A stretch of DNA of 64,000 nt from Pseudoalteromonas piscicida (GCF_002208135.1 NZ_CP021646.1:1347501-1411500); one strand, 5' to 3'; counted from the stretch's first letter, positions 44,949-54,949 are shown. Notes: generated by a model from the sequence alone, not told the origin. Translations and numbers: made by a program.

Positions 44949-47593
44949 ATGGGCAAATCGCTAGTAATTGTAGAGTCTCCCGCGAAGGCAAAAACAATCA
45001 ATAAATACCTCGGCAAGGATTACATTGTTAAATCCAGTGTAGGCCATGTTCGAGATCTTCCTACCTCAGGGGCAGGTAAAACGAAAGGCTTGGCAACTAA
45101 GTCGCCAGCTGAAGTGCGTAAGATGTCACCTGAAGAAAAAGCGCAATATAAAAAGCAAAAAGATTATGCAAATTTAGTTGCGAGGATGGGGATAGATCCT
45201 GAGAAGGGTTGGGAACCACATTACGAAATTTTGCCAGGTAAAGAAAAAGTAGTTCAAGAACTACAGAAGCTCGCTGAAGATGCTGACCATATCTATCTTG
45301 CAACCGATTTGGATAGAGAAGGGGAAGCCATTGCTTGGCACCTTGAACAGATTATCGGTGGCGATGAGAGCAAATATAAGCGTGTGGTCTTTAACGAGAT
45401 CACCAAAAACGCGATAACCCAAGCGTTTGAAGCGCCTGGCGACCTTAACACCGACATGGTATATGCGCAGCAGGCAAGACGATTCCTTGACCGTGTTGTT
45501 GGCTTTATGGTGTCCCCGCTGCTTTGGCAAAAAGTAGCAAGAGGGTTATCGGCAGGTCGCGTACAATCTGTTGCTGTGAGATTACTTGTTGAGCGAGAGC
45601 GTGAGATTAAAGCGTTTATTCCAGAAGAGTTTTGGGATATTCACGCCGATGTTAAAGCAACAAAAGATGATATTCGCCTGGCGGTTACTAAGTTTAAAGG
45701 CGAAGCATTTAAGCCAGTAAATAAAGCGCAGGCTGATACTGCCGTACAAGTGCTTGAAAACAGTGCTTACGAAGTAGTCAAAGTTGAAGAAAAGCCAAGT
45801 AAGAGTAAGCCAAGCGCGCCATTTATTACCTCGACAATGCAGCAAGCGGCAAGTACTCGTTTAGGCTATGGCGTAAAGAAAACCATGATGTTAGCGCAGC
45901 GTCTATACGAAGCGGGTTACATCACCTATATGCGTACGGACTCGACGAATTTATCAAACGATGCGTTAGAAATGTGTCGTGGCTATATCGATAGTGAATT
46001 TGGTAGTAAGTATTTACCAGAAGCACCGCTGCGTTATTCCGCAAAAGGCAACGCACAAGAAGCGCACGAGGCAATTCGTCCTTCTGATGTGACGATCTTA
46101 TCAGGTCATTTAGACGGCGTAGAGGCAGATGCTAAGAAGCTCTATGAGCTTATTTGGCGTCAGTTTGTGGCGTGTCAGATGATGCCAGCAGAGTATGACC
46201 TAACAACGCTGACCGTCGCCGCGGAAGATTACACGTTAAAAGCGAAAGGGCGCGTGCTACGTTTTGATGGTTGGACACGTGTACAACCAGCCGTTCGTAA
46301 GAAGAATGAAGAAGATCAGGCGCTTCCAAGTGTTTCAGTTGGCGACAAGCTTGATCTTATTGCGATTGATCCTAAGCAGCACTTTACTAAACCACCAGCA
46401 CGTTTCAGCGAAGCAAGCTTAGTTAAGGAATTAGAAAAGCGTGGTATTGGTCGTCCATCTACCTATGCAGCTATCATTTCGACAATTCAGGACCGTGGTT
46501 ATGTCCGAGTTGAAAACCGCCGTTTTTACGCTGAAAAAATGGGCGAGATCGTTACTGACAGACTCGTTGAGAATTTTAACGATTTAATGGACTTTGACTT
46601 TACCGCCAAAATGGAAGGTCGCCTTGATGATATCGCTGAGGGCGAACGTTTATGGACGCAGGTACTTGATAAGTTTTACGCCGACTTTTCTAACCAGCTT
46701 GAAATTGCAGCGGGCGATGAAAGTGAAGGCGGTATGCGACAAAATGTGATGGTCGAAACAGACATAGATTGTCCCACATGTTCACGCAAGATGGGTATTC
46801 GTACCGCTTCTACTGGAGTATTCCTTGGCTGTACAGGCTATAACTTGCCACCAAAAGAACGTTGTACCACCACAATTAATCTAGTGTCTGGTGATGAAGC
46901 GGTTGCCGCGGATGCGGATGAAGAGGCGGAAGCTGAGTCCCTGCGTCATATGAAACGTTGTCCAATTTGCGAAACGGCAATGGACTCATACCTTATCGAT
47001 GAAACGAAAAAGCTCCATGTATGTGGTAATAACCCGCGTGTAAGGGCTATGTCATTGAGACGGGTGCATTTAAGATCAAAGGCTACGATGGACCACTGAT
47101 TGAGTGTGACAAGTGTGGCTCGGATATGCAGCTTAAATCTGGCCGTTTTGGTAAGTATTTTGGTTGTACAAATGAAGACTGTAAAAATACACGTAAGCTA
47201 TTGAAAAACGGTGAAGCTGCACCACCGAAAGAAGATCCAGTTCCGCTACCAGAACTAGAATGTGAAAAATCGGATGCCCATTTTGTGCTTCGCGATGGTG
47301 CTTCAGGTATTTTCCTAGCGGCACACACCTTCCCGAAGTCACGTGAAACGCGGGCTCCGAAAGTATCAGAGCTTAAGCGCTTCAGAGATCGAATTTCACC
47401 TAAATTCTATTATCTGGCTGACGCGCCTGAGCAAGATTCGGATGGTAATCCCGCGATTGTTCGCTACTCTAGAAAAACCAAGACGCAATATGTGATGACG
47501 GAAGTAGATGGTAAAGCGACGGGTTGGAAAGCGACGTATAGCAATGGTAAATGGGTAGAAGAAGAGAAAGCTACCAAGAAAAAGAAAGCTTAA
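44949..47593 (+). pseudogene. topA: DNA topoisomerase I, broken by one missing base
   Basis: As read, residues 1-695 match TopA: Toprim ([31 protein letters not shown]), catalytic Tyr ([12 protein letters not shown]), [23 protein letters not shown] region and the first zinc finger (CPTCSRKM). The frame then breaks at 47033-47038 within the second zinc finger (VCGNNP). In the next frame it resumes [18 protein letters not shown], with the third finger CDKCGSD, to the stop at 47593. Adding one C to the CCC run gives 881 residues (E. coli 865). Type I topoisomerase relaxes negative supercoils and is normally essential, so an assembly error is the likeliest cause. Confidence 0.93.
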
Positions 47594-47660
47594 CTATTAA
47601 TTAAACAACTACAGGGTCTTCGGATATTGTCGCTGTTTTGTTTAAAGGGTTATTGAAAAC

Positions 47661-47694
47661 AAAAGGCCGCTCAACGTATTGAGCGGCCTTTTTC
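47661..47694 (+). terminator. Terminator after topA
   Basis: AAAAGGCCGCTCAA-CGTA-TTGAGCGGCCTTTTT: perfect 14-base stem with T-tract. Confidence 0.92.
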
Positions 47695-47732
47695 ATTATG
47701 AATACCATCACAGAATCAAGCGAACTGGTATG

Positions 47733-47943
47733 GTACCAATTGCTTTAATTCTCCAAGCAATTTGAAGGGTGAAATACCATATTAGCGTCGTTAAAAATTT
47801 CTTATTTATAGCAATTAAATAGCAAAATTTTTGCCTTGCCTATATGGATATAGGTACCTTGGCGATAGCTGGACGCGAAAGCGGAGCTACTAAAGCTATT
47901 TCTCCGCTTCAAAATAGCTCATTTACTTAATATAAATGATACT
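47733..47943. repeat. Dispersed palindromic repeat, copy 2
   Basis: Starts GTACCAATTGCTTTAAT and ends near AATGATACT. It shares AATAGCAAAATTTTTG and the CCTTGCCTATATGGAT block with copy 1 and the left end with copy 3. It carries extra sequence (about 47860-47910) with an internal inverted pair (GCGGAG / CTCCGC), making it longer. It overlaps the end of the small exported protein gene by a base or two. With the terminator it fills the 348-base gap after topA. Confidence 0.65.
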
Positions 47944-48184
47944 ATTTAATGTTTACGTCTTTGACTTTTTGATAGCCAGTAGCTTCTAGCTCGTCGTTAA
48001 CGCAATTTAAAACATATTTTTTTATTTCAGATGCTTGTATATCATCATCTTTTGCCCAATCAAGGCACATTTGAGTTAACTCTTGAACCAAATCTGCAGG
48101 CGCGACTGGTAACTCTTCATCGGCTTGTACTTGTACACAAGCAAAAAGAGATAGAGCGATTAATGATGAAACTAAGGTTTTCAT
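47942..48184 (-). CDS. Small exported protein, unrecognised
   Basis: 80 residues. Signal peptide MKTLVSSLIALSLFACVQVQA, then an acidic mature part of about 59 residues (DEELPVAPADLVQELTQMCLDWAKDDDIQASEIKKYVLNCVNDELEATGYQ, split by two cysteines that could pair). AGGTAA upstream supports the ATG at 48184. FAC in the signal is not followed by a typical lipobox context, so lipidation is unlikely. No family recognised; probably periplasmic. Confidence 0.6.
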   Translation of the reverse strand: MKTLVSSLIALSLFACVQVQADEELPVAPADLVQELTQMCLDWAKDDDIQASEIKKYVLNCVNDELEATGYQKVKDVNIK

Positions 48185-48357
48185 TCGTGTTACCTGTTAG
48201 TTGAAAGAACAAGCATGTTTTAAAGCAAAATTTAAAATAAGGAAAACGAATTAATTTTCTCTTAAAGAGCAGAAAATTGATTCAAATTTACGTCAATAAA
48301 TAGTGAGAAATGTAAGCGTTGATGCTACATTTATAGGTTCAGCCAAACTTACTAAAC

Positions 48358-48918
48358 ATGGTGAAAATCAAAAACATGGAGCAAGAAACTAAGTCTGCGA
48401 ACGAGCAATTTAATCGTTATGAACATCTCTTAGAAAGAACCTTATTTAAAGGACGATGGCTGCTAGCGCCTTTCTTTGTTGGCCTGCTACTCGCGATAGT
48501 GTTGCTGTTACTTAAGTTCTTTAAACAGCTCTATGTGATGACCATCAGTGCGCTGACAGCGACAAATCAAGAGCTACTCATTGGTATTTTAACATTGGTT
48601 GACACGGCATTACTGGCCGGCTTGTTGATCATTATTATTTTTAGTGGCTACGAGAATTTTGTTTCTAAACTTAATGTCGAGCCACAAGAAGACAAACCGA
48701 CTTGGATGGGGAAAGTTGGCTTCTCAGGGCTTAAGATCAAACTGATCAGCGCCATCGTAGCTATATCTGCGGTAGAACTGCTTAAGGTCTTTATTCATTC
48801 TCAAGATTTAACGAGTGAGCAGCTAGCTTGGAAAGTAGGAATACACATTACTTTCGTGATCTCTGGGGTGTTGTTTTCGGTTACCGACTTTATTAATAGT
48901 CGTACCCACTCCCATTAA
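48358..48918 (+). CDS. YqhA family (UPF0114, TIGR00645) membrane protein
   Basis: 186 residues with four hydrophobic segments (LLAPFFVGLLLAIVLLLLKFF; LLIGILTLVDTALLAGLLIIIIFSGY; LISAIVAISAVELLKVF; VGIHITFVISGVLFSVTDFI). FSGYENFVSKL and WMGKVGFSGLKIKLISAIVAIS are family signatures. Function unknown. The start may be the ATG at 48358 or that at 48376; neither has a clear ribosome-binding site. Transcribed alone. Confidence 0.85.
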   Translation: MVKIKNMEQETKSANEQFNRYEHLLERTLFKGRWLLAPFFVGLLLAIVLLLLKFFKQLYVMTISALTATNQELLIGILTLVDTALLAGLLIIIIFSGYENFVSKLNVEPQEDKPTWMGKVGFSGLKIKLISAIVAISAVELLKVFIHSQDLTSEQLAWKVGIHITFVISGVLFSVTDFINSRTHSH

Positions 48919-48934
48919 ATAGACCCGCAAAAAA

Positions 48935-48970
48935 GAGTGATAATCGACTTAAGCTCACTATCACTCCTTT
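48935..48970 (+). terminator. Terminator after the YqhA gene
   Basis: GAGTGATA (48935-48942) / TATCACTC (48959-48966) with a 16-base loop, followed by CTTT; also faces the ABC permease gene on the other strand. Downstream is the short palindrome GCGCTAGCGC near 49009. Confidence 0.55.
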
Positions 48971-49049
48971 ATTCTATCCTGCACAGCCTCTGGTGGTTCA
49001 AGCGCTAGCGCAACGCATCTTCGTGAGACACCTCGGATCCGAGCACTTC

Positions 49050-50303
49050 TTAGTCAAACTTCTTATTACTGTAAACAAGCAGTGAGGTGGCTATCACAAC
49101 GTAACCTAATAATAGATATACGGTGGTTGCAGATTGTTCGTGATTTAACAGGTAAGATTTAAACGCACTATGTAAAATGACTACGAACATGCAGGAAAGA
49201 GACAAGGCAAGGGCGCTTGTAATTATGCTTCCTAGCGCTACGCAAAGAATAAACCCTGCTACTGAGGCAATAAATACCACTAAGTAGAAAGCCACCGTCT
49301 CGAATGTGGAAAAGAAGCTACAAGCTAGCAATATTAAAAGTTGAAACAAGGCTAGGCAAAACCCAAGTTTAACCGCAGAGACGTGGTAAGCCTGCTTTAT
49401 TGCTTTAAGGCTCGAATAGATAGGGAGTAGGTATAGTTGATCCCATGTCATTTTTGTTTGTAGTTTGGACCAACAGACAAAAATAGCGACCATCAGAACA
49501 AGCATATCGGTAAAGCCGATAACAAAATGGAGTGTGACACCAAAAAAGCCACTTGCCACAATCGCTAATAGCCCAGAGACAAGCAAAATCTGACAGGTTT
49601 GTATCAACAGATTACCCGCAAAATAGCTCATTGGCATAAAAAATTGTCTAAACCGCTGAGTGAGGAAATCTGGAGTAAAGGTATTACTCGGGAGCCAGCC
49701 AGTCTGTATATTATTGATGTAGGTTTGATATGCCAAGTGATGCCATTGACAGTTATGATCTCGTTCCACTAATAGGTAAATCCCCACTAATATTAGAGGA
49801 ACGGCGAGCAGTGCTAAAATTTGAGGAGCATCACCAAAAAACATAGCGAGCATAAGTACGAGCATGAAAACGTAGCTATTATGCCTGAAATATATGCTAT
49901 TTCGCATACATAGCAAAAAGAAGCTGGCGCCAAAACTAGTCGCGAATAACATCGCATAGGAAACTTCAAGTATGGGACGGTTGAGAAGTGTAAGGGTGTT
50001 AAGCAGATAGCCAACGACTAGTATTACAGTTCCTTGTAGGTATACGTGCCGTTTAATTGCAGGGAATAGTAATGCGTTTTCTTGGGCTTGTAATTTCACT
50101 AACTGCCAGCAAAAAGCCATCCATAGTGCGCTGATCGCAAAGACCAAACTAAATGTTTGTATGTTCTGGTCTTCTATTAAGGTCAATAAAGGTGAAGCGA
50201 TAGACGCTAGGATCCCAGGAATAAAAAAATTTGCAGAACCACACTCTCGTAACCAAAACCCAGAAAACCCTGTCCACCAATTGCGCCGAGTTAACGTACT
50301 CAT
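49050..50303 (-). CDS. ABC transporter permease (GntR-linked)
   Basis: 417 residues with ten to twelve hydrophobic segments and almost no large soluble domain, consistent with a permease pair in one chain. No substrate-specific motif is recognised. It follows the ATP-binding protein with a 4-base overlap and the GntR regulator upstream, so the order is regulator, ATPase, permease, typical of YtrA-type operons. The substrate is unknown; related systems export antimicrobial compounds or respond to envelope stress. Confidence 0.75.
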   Translation of the reverse strand: MSTLTRRNWWTGFSGFWLRECGSANFFIPGILASIASPLLTLIEDQNIQTFSLVFAISALWMAFCWQLVKLQAQENALLFPAIKRHVYLQGTVILVVGYLLNTLTLLNRPILEVSYAMLFATSFGASFFLLCMRNSIYFRHNSYVFMLVLMLAMFFGDAPQILALLAVPLILVGIYLLVERDHNCQWHHLAYQTYINNIQTGWLPSNTFTPDFLTQRFRQFFMPMSYFAGNLLIQTCQILLVSGLLAIVASGFFGVTLHFVIGFTDMLVLMVAIFVCWSKLQTKMTWDQLYLLPIYSSLKAIKQAYHVSAVKLGFCLALFQLLILLACSFFSTFETVAFYLVVFIASVAGFILCVALGSIITSALALSLSCMFVVILHSAFKSYLLNHEQSATTVYLLLGYVVIATSLLVYSNKKFD

Positions 50304-51133
50304 GCGTGTAGCTCCACAAAGAGCTGTTCAAGGTTGCTTTGACTTTGCTGTAGCTCTGCCGGCCAACTTGAGCCGTTTTGAGCTTGATAAATGCTAAAAC
50401 GTTCAGATTGGTGAAGTGAGTTTCCCGGTGGCAGATTACTCGTAAGATGATGTGGAACAAGCCTAATTTGCTCTTTCAGTGTATCTAATTCGCCAGTAAT
50501 CAAGACTTTACCATCTTTGATAATGGCAATATGACTCGCGACGCGCTCTACGTCAGAAGTGATATGCGATGAGAAAAGCACACCAGAGCCAGACTCCAGC
50601 GCTAACTCGAATAAGTCGGACATAAATGCTCGGCGAGCAATAGGATCGAGGCTTGAAACTGGCTCATCAAGGATCAGTAACTTAGGTCTGTACGACATCG
50701 CCATTATCAGCGCTAAGCTTTGTTGCTGACCGACTGACAAGTTACTTATCAGTTTGTTTTCGTCTAACTCAAAACGAGAAAGCCATTCTTGCTCAAGTGT
50801 AATATCCCAATCTGGATAAAAGCTACGGTGTAGTGCAAGCGCGTCTTTTACTTTAAAACCTTGATAGCCACAGGGTTGCTGTGGCACATAGCCAATTTGG
50901 CTCTTGCATGCAGGGCTCAGCTCTATATTGCTGCTGTTGAGGCAGCTAACCTCACCACTATTTTGTTCGATTAACCCAAGTGCAATTCGCAGTAGTGTCG
51001 TTTTACCGGCCCCGTTTCGTCCTAGTAAACCCATAACCATGCCAGGTTCAATAATAAGATTTATGTCTTCAAGAACCGGCTTGTCGGCAAATTGTTTATG
51101 GATTTTGGTGAATTGTAGTAGTGGGCTTGTCAT
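50300..51133 (-). CDS. ABC transporter ATP-binding protein (GntR-linked)
   Basis: 277 residues from the ATG at 51133, which overlaps the gntR stop (TAATG). Walker A GLLGRNGAGKTTLL (near 35), signature NLSVGQQQSLAL (near 130), Walker B KLLILDEPVSSLDP, H-loop SSHITSDVE. A C-terminal extension of about 65 residues is present, as in many exporters. It energises the adjacent permease at the inner membrane. Confidence 0.9.
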   Translation of the reverse strand: MTSPLLQFTKIHKQFADKPVLEDINLIIEPGMVMGLLGRNGAGKTTLLRIALGLIEQNSGEVSCLNSSNIELSPACKSQIGYVPQQPCGYQGFKVKDALALHRSFYPDWDITLEQEWLSRFELDENKLISNLSVGQQQSLALIMAMSYRPKLLILDEPVSSLDPIARRAFMSDLFELALESGSGVLFSSHITSDVERVASHIAIIKDGKVLITGELDTLKEQIRLVPHHLTSNLPPGNSLHQSERFSIYQAQNGSSWPAELQQSQSNLEQLFVELHA

Positions 51134-51504
51134 TATTCTTGTCCCCAATTTTTATCAATCAATGATATCAATTCAGCCTTACTTATCCCAAGCTGTTTCG
51201 CATCACTAATTAAAGTATTTAGGTTTTTATTGAGCAGGTTATCAGTCTGTTGTGTAGTTTGCTGTTGTGCAACTCGAGTCGGCTGGCCGCGTCTTCGTTC
51301 AAGCCAACCTTGATCGACAAGTTGCCCGATAGCCCGAGAGACGGTCATCGGATTTACCGAGAAGTGTTCAGCAAGCTTTCTTACAGAAGGTAGCTCTTCT
51401 CCGGCTTGTGCTTTACCTGACACAATTAAACGCACTATCTGATCAAATAGCTGTTTATAAATCGGCTCTGCGCTGTTGGGGTTGACATGAATAAGATCTA
51501 GCAT
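51133..51504 (-). CDS. GntR family regulator, YtrA subfamily
   Basis: 123 residues. Winged helix of the GntR type (SAEPIYKQLFDQIVRLIVSGKAQAGEELPSVRKLAEHFSVNPMTVSRAIGQLVDQGWLERRRGQPTRV, residues 8-73) followed by only about 50 residues, the short C-terminal part of the YtrA subfamily, which usually dimerises and represses linked ABC genes. It is coupled to the ATPase gene. It is divergent from the hydrolase-ABC operon, with a palindromic operator candidate between them, so it may control both. Confidence 0.9.
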   Translation of the reverse strand: MLDLIHVNPNSAEPIYKQLFDQIVRLIVSGKAQAGEELPSVRKLAEHFSVNPMTVSRAIGQLVDQGWLERRRGQPTRVAQQQTTQQTDNLLNKNLNTLISDAKQLGISKAELISLIDKNWGQE

Positions 51505-51518
51505 TACTCTAATTCTAC

Positions 51519-51530
51519 TGTATTAATACA
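51519..51530. promoter_or_regulatory. Palindromic operator candidate for the GntR regulator
   Basis: TGTATTAATACA is a perfect 12-base palindrome 15 bases upstream of gntR and 64 bases upstream of the hydrolase gene. Related half-sites (AATACAC, GATACAC) follow to about 51549. Its position in the 89-base divergent region fits an operator serving both operons. Confidence 0.5.
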
Positions 51531-51593
51531 ATAATACACTGATACACTCACTTAAAGTTAGCATACTGACCGTGAGTCAACAAGGAAATAACT

Positions 51594-53078
51594 ATGAAAA
51601 AGCCATTTAAGTTTAAGAAAAGCTTAGTAAAGCTTGCGCTGCTTCCTTTCGTTTTAGGAACTGCGCTGCCATTACAAGCGGCAACATCAACAGTAGAATT
51701 ATCCGCTTGTTATGCAAAAGGCCTCGATGACAGAGCGCAATGCGGAAAAATCTCACAACCAATAAGTGAAACCAAAACAGAACAAAAAATTGATATACAC
51801 TTTATGGTTATTCCTGCAATAAAGCCGCTTTACCCACAAGAAGCGATTATTGCGTTTGCAGGGGGACCTGGGCAATCGGCCACCGAAATCGCTGCAAACT
51901 TTGAAAGAATCCTTAAATACGCGAGAGAAAATAGAGACATTATACTTGTTGACCAACGAGGCACTGGAAAATCCAATCTATTGCAATGTGATATGGATGA
52001 TCTTGAGCAACAATTTGCGCTAAATGATACCTTATTGGGTCTCGATTTTTATAAAGAAGATGCCCTCAAGTGTAAAGAAAAACTAGACACAGACCTTTCT
52101 GATTATACGACGGTTGCAGCCGCAAAAGATTTTGACGCGGTAAGAGCCTCACTCGGTTATAGCAAATTACACTTATATGGTGGCTCTTATGGAACGCGCA
52201 TTGCGCTTGAGTATATGAGACAGTTCCCTGATAGTGTTGCATCGGCTGTGTTAGATGGTCTTGCACCCAATAACCAAAGTTTAATGGCGATTGGTGGCGC
52301 GATAGAAGGTTCATTGAACGCCCTTTTTGCACAATGTGAGGCCGATAAAAAATGTGCAAATAGTTATCCGAATCTAAAGCAGCAATGGGAAGACTTACTT
52401 AAGCAAGTTGAGCAAACGCCGATAGAGGTTTCTGTGCTTCACCCAAGAACCAGCAAACCGCTCGCGATGACGATGACCAAAATGAAGCTCTTTGGCGCGA
52501 TTAGGATGGCGCTTTACTCTCATTCTTTCCGCGCATTGGTGCCGCTTGCGATTAGTGAAGCGACTAAAGGTAACCTTGCTCCACTTGTTGGCATGATGGC
52601 ACCAAGTGAAGACGGTCTTGGATTGGCAATGGGGATGCATCAGGCGATTGTATGTGGGGAAGATTGGCCACGATTAACAGCGGCAGAAAAAGCCAAATAT
52701 AGTGAAAACTATATGGGTAAGATGATGATTGCAGGACTGGATGCTACGTGCCCAATTTGGGATGTGAGTCCGGTGCCGAGTAGCTACTATGAACCCGTTA
52801 CGTCCGATATTCCAACCTTACTGCTTTCTGGCGGATTAGACCCAGCAACGCCTGCTAAGTGGGCAGAAGTTGCGATGGAAAAACTAAGCAATGCCACGCA
52901 CTTAGTTGCGCCAACGGCTACGCATATTGTCGCAGGGCAAAGCTGTGCTAATAAGCTTATTGCTAAGTTTTACGATGAAAAGACAGTGGGAGACTTTGAT
53001 ACGAGCTGTCTTGAAGAAGACACACGCAAACAATTCTTTATGAACATCAATGGCCCAGCAACCGCTGATAAGGAGTAA
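51594..53078 (+). CDS. Secreted alpha/beta hydrolase (tripeptidyl-aminopeptidase-like)
   Basis: 494 residues. Signal peptide MKKPFKFKKSLVKLALLPFVLGTALPLQA. The alpha/beta-hydrolase fold shows AFAGGPGQSA (oxyanion region), VDQRGTGKSNLL, the nucleophile elbow LYGGSYGTR with Ser198, SGGLDPATPAKWAE with the catalytic Asp, and THIVAGQSC with the His. This is the layout of proline iminopeptidase and TAP enzymes, which cut N-terminal residues from peptides. It is the first gene of an operon with an ABC-2 exporter (4-base gap), suggesting a joint role in handling a peptide, either maturation or resistance; this is inference. Confidence 0.84.
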   Translation: MKKPFKFKKSLVKLALLPFVLGTALPLQAATSTVELSACYAKGLDDRAQCGKISQPISETKTEQKIDIHFMVIPAIKPLYPQEAIIAFAGGPGQSATEIAANFERILKYARENRDIILVDQRGTGKSNLLQCDMDDLEQQFALNDTLLGLDFYKEDALKCKEKLDTDLSDYTTVAAAKDFDAVRASLGYSKLHLYGGSYGTRIALEYMRQFPDSVASAVLDGLAPNNQSLMAIGGAIEGSLNALFAQCEADKKCANSYPNLKQQWEDLLKQVEQTPIEVSVLHPRTSKPLAMTMTKMKLFGAIRMALYSHSFRALVPLAISEATKGNLAPLVGMMAPSEDGLGLAMGMHQAIVCGEDWPRLTAAEKAKYSENYMGKMMIAGLDATCPIWDVSPVPSSYYEPVTSDIPTLLLSGGLDPATPAKWAEVAMEKLSNATHLVAPTATHIVAGQSCANKLIAKFYDEKTVGDFDTSCLEEDTRKQFFMNINGPATADKE

Positions 53079-53081
53079 CTC

Positions 53082-53816
53082 ATGATCCAAGTAGATAACT
53101 TATATAAAAAGATTGGTGAAGTGAATGCGCTAGACGGGCTATCATTTACCGCTCGCGATGGCCAAATTACCGGACTATTAGGTCCAAATGGGGCAGGTAA
53201 AACGACCTGTTTACGTACCGTATTTGGTCTACTTCAAGCTGATCAAGGTATGGCGTCTATCGATAGTATTAATGTTGCCAAAGAGCCAACTAGAGCAAAG
53301 CAACAATTAGGATTGTTTCCAGACCCATGTGGACTGTACGAGCGCATGACACCGCGTGAATATACCCAGTTTTACGCTGAATTAAGTGGAATGGACGCAA
53401 AATCTGCCGCTACAGCGACGCAAGAAGTATTAGAAAAGCTACAAATGTTGGATATTGCAGATAGACGCTGTAAAGGTTTTTCACAAGGTCAAAGAATGAA
53501 AACGGCGTTGGCGCAGGCAATCGTGCATAAACCGACGAATATTGTACTTGATGAGCCAACACGGGGCTTAGATGTGATGAGTACAAGAGTGTTACGGGAT
53601 TTGTTGATGATGCTTAAAGCGCAAGGTCACTGTGTCTTATTTTCTAGCCACGTGATGCAAGAAGTTGCTGCGCTTTGTGATCATGTTGTGGTCATGGCGA
53701 AGGGCAAAGTGGTCGCGGAAGGCTCTCCGCAAGCCCTATGTGAACAAACGGGTAAAGCATCGCTCGAAGAAGCTTTCATTACCCTAATAGGTACAGATGA
53801 AGGAATTGCAGCATGA
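53082..53816 (+). CDS. ABC transporter ATP-binding protein (NatA-like)
   Basis: 244 residues. Walker A GLLGPNGAGKTTCL (near 31), signature GFSQGQRMKTALAQA, Walker B NIVLDEPTRGLDV and H-loop SSHVMQEV. It resembles NatA of Na+ extrusion systems. Directly downstream of the hydrolase gene and overlapping the permease gene (ATGATG region), so it is translationally coupled. Confidence 0.9.
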   Translation: MIQVDNLYKKIGEVNALDGLSFTARDGQITGLLGPNGAGKTTCLRTVFGLLQADQGMASIDSINVAKEPTRAKQQLGLFPDPCGLYERMTPREYTQFYAELSGMDAKSAATATQEVLEKLQMLDIADRRCKGFSQGQRMKTALAQAIVHKPTNIVLDEPTRGLDVMSTRVLRDLLMMLKAQGHCVLFSSHVMQEVAALCDHVVVMAKGKVVAEGSPQALCEQTGKASLEEAFITLIGTDEGIAA

Positions 53817-54949
53817 TGAAATTAATCTCGGTCTTATTTAAAAAAGAAGTGCTAGACGCCAGTCGCGACAAACGTTCGGTAATGGCTGGTCTTTACTATT
53901 GCATCGGTGCACCTATTTTAATGTGTGTATTGTTTACCGTCATGTTTAAACAAATGGCTTCGCCTGATGCACTCAAAATCACCATTAAAAATGCAGAGAA
54001 TGCGCCCAACTTAGTGCAATTTTTAGCAAGTAAAGAAATTGAACATGGTGAAGGCGAAGAGGTTAAAGCCATTACCTTGGAGGTAAGCGAAGACTACCAA
54101 GAAAATATGACGCAAGGTAAGAGCGCGACGGTATTTATCATCGCCGATAAATCGGAGCAAAAGTTACGTTCATCAATTAACCGTTTAGAGCGTAACCTCA
54201 TGCTATACAACAGCGAAGTTGCTTCATTGCGGTTAGTAGCGCGCGGTATTGACCCAACAATTGCACGTGCGATTGATGTCCAAACTCATGACCAAGCGAC
54301 ACCGACCTCTAAAGGGGGCTTCGTATTAGGTATTGCGACGTTATCTATTATTATTTCACTATTTTATGCGGCGATGGGTATGGCAATTGACAGTAGTGCA
54401 GGGGAGCGTGAACGCAACTCTTTACAGCTATTACTTAGCCACCCGATCAGTACCATGCATATTGTGTTAGCTAAAGTGGGGGCAATCGCAGGTTTTTCTA
54501 TCATTGCTTTAGTGTTAACCACCATAGTATCTAAGTTTGCTTATAATATGGTGCCTTGGGAAATGATGGGCTTTACGGTGGTTATTGGTCCGAAATTTAT
54601 TATTTCAGCAATTATCATTGGCCTGCCGATTGCCTTAATGTCTGCCAGTTTATTGATATTTATCTCTTTCTTGGCTAAATCATTTAAAGAAGCGCAATCT
54701 TATGTAGCGATGGCGCTGTTTATTCCGGTAATGATGAGCATGGCAACGACCTATGATATTGCTACCGATATTATGCAGTGGATGCCGATCGCAGCGCAGC
54801 AAAACGCAATGATTGAAATCATTAAAGGCAATGCGGTACCTGTACCACAACTATTGCTGTCAAGTGCGGTAACGTTGGGACTGTTTGCTATCTTTACCTA
54901 CTTAAGCAGTCGTATGCTTAAAAGTGAAAAGGTGGTGTTTGGTCTTTAA
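53813..54949 (+). CDS. ABC-2 type permease (NatB-like)
   Basis: 378 residues. An N-terminal helix (LYYCIGAPILMCVLFTVMF), a large extracytoplasmic domain of about 130 residues (TIKNAENAPNLVQFLASKEIE...), then five more helices in the second half. The DSSAGERERNSLQLLLSHPIS segment after the second helix is typical of ABC-2 permeases of the NatB group. With the preceding ATPase it forms an exporter. The substrate is unknown. Confidence 0.88.
   Translation: MMKLISVLFKKEVLDASRDKRSVMAGLYYCIGAPILMCVLFTVMFKQMASPDALKITIKNAENAPNLVQFLASKEIEHGEGEEVKAITLEVSEDYQENMTQGKSATVFIIADKSEQKLRSSINRLERNLMLYNSEVASLRLVARGIDPTIARAIDVQTHDQATPTSKGGFVLGIATLSIIISLFYAAMGMAIDSSAGERERNSLQLLLSHPISTMHIVLAKVGAIAGFSIIALVLTTIVSKFAYNMVPWEMMGFTVVIGPKFIISAIIIGLPIALMSASLLIFISFLAKSFKEAQSYVAMALFIPVMMSMATTYDIATDIMQWMPIAAQQNAMIEIIKGNAVPVPQLLLSSAVTLGLFAIFTYLSSRMLKSEKVVFGL

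Noticed and set aside
47126..47593. Separate gene for a small zinc-finger protein after topA
   Set aside because: It holds the third zinc finger and tail of topoisomerase I; the two frames join across the missing base near 47035.
51612..51628. PmrA-box-like direct repeat TTTAAG-N5-CTTAGT
   Set aside because: It lies inside the signal-peptide codons of the hydrolase gene (Lys/Phe/Leu-rich) and is most likely a coincidence of composition.
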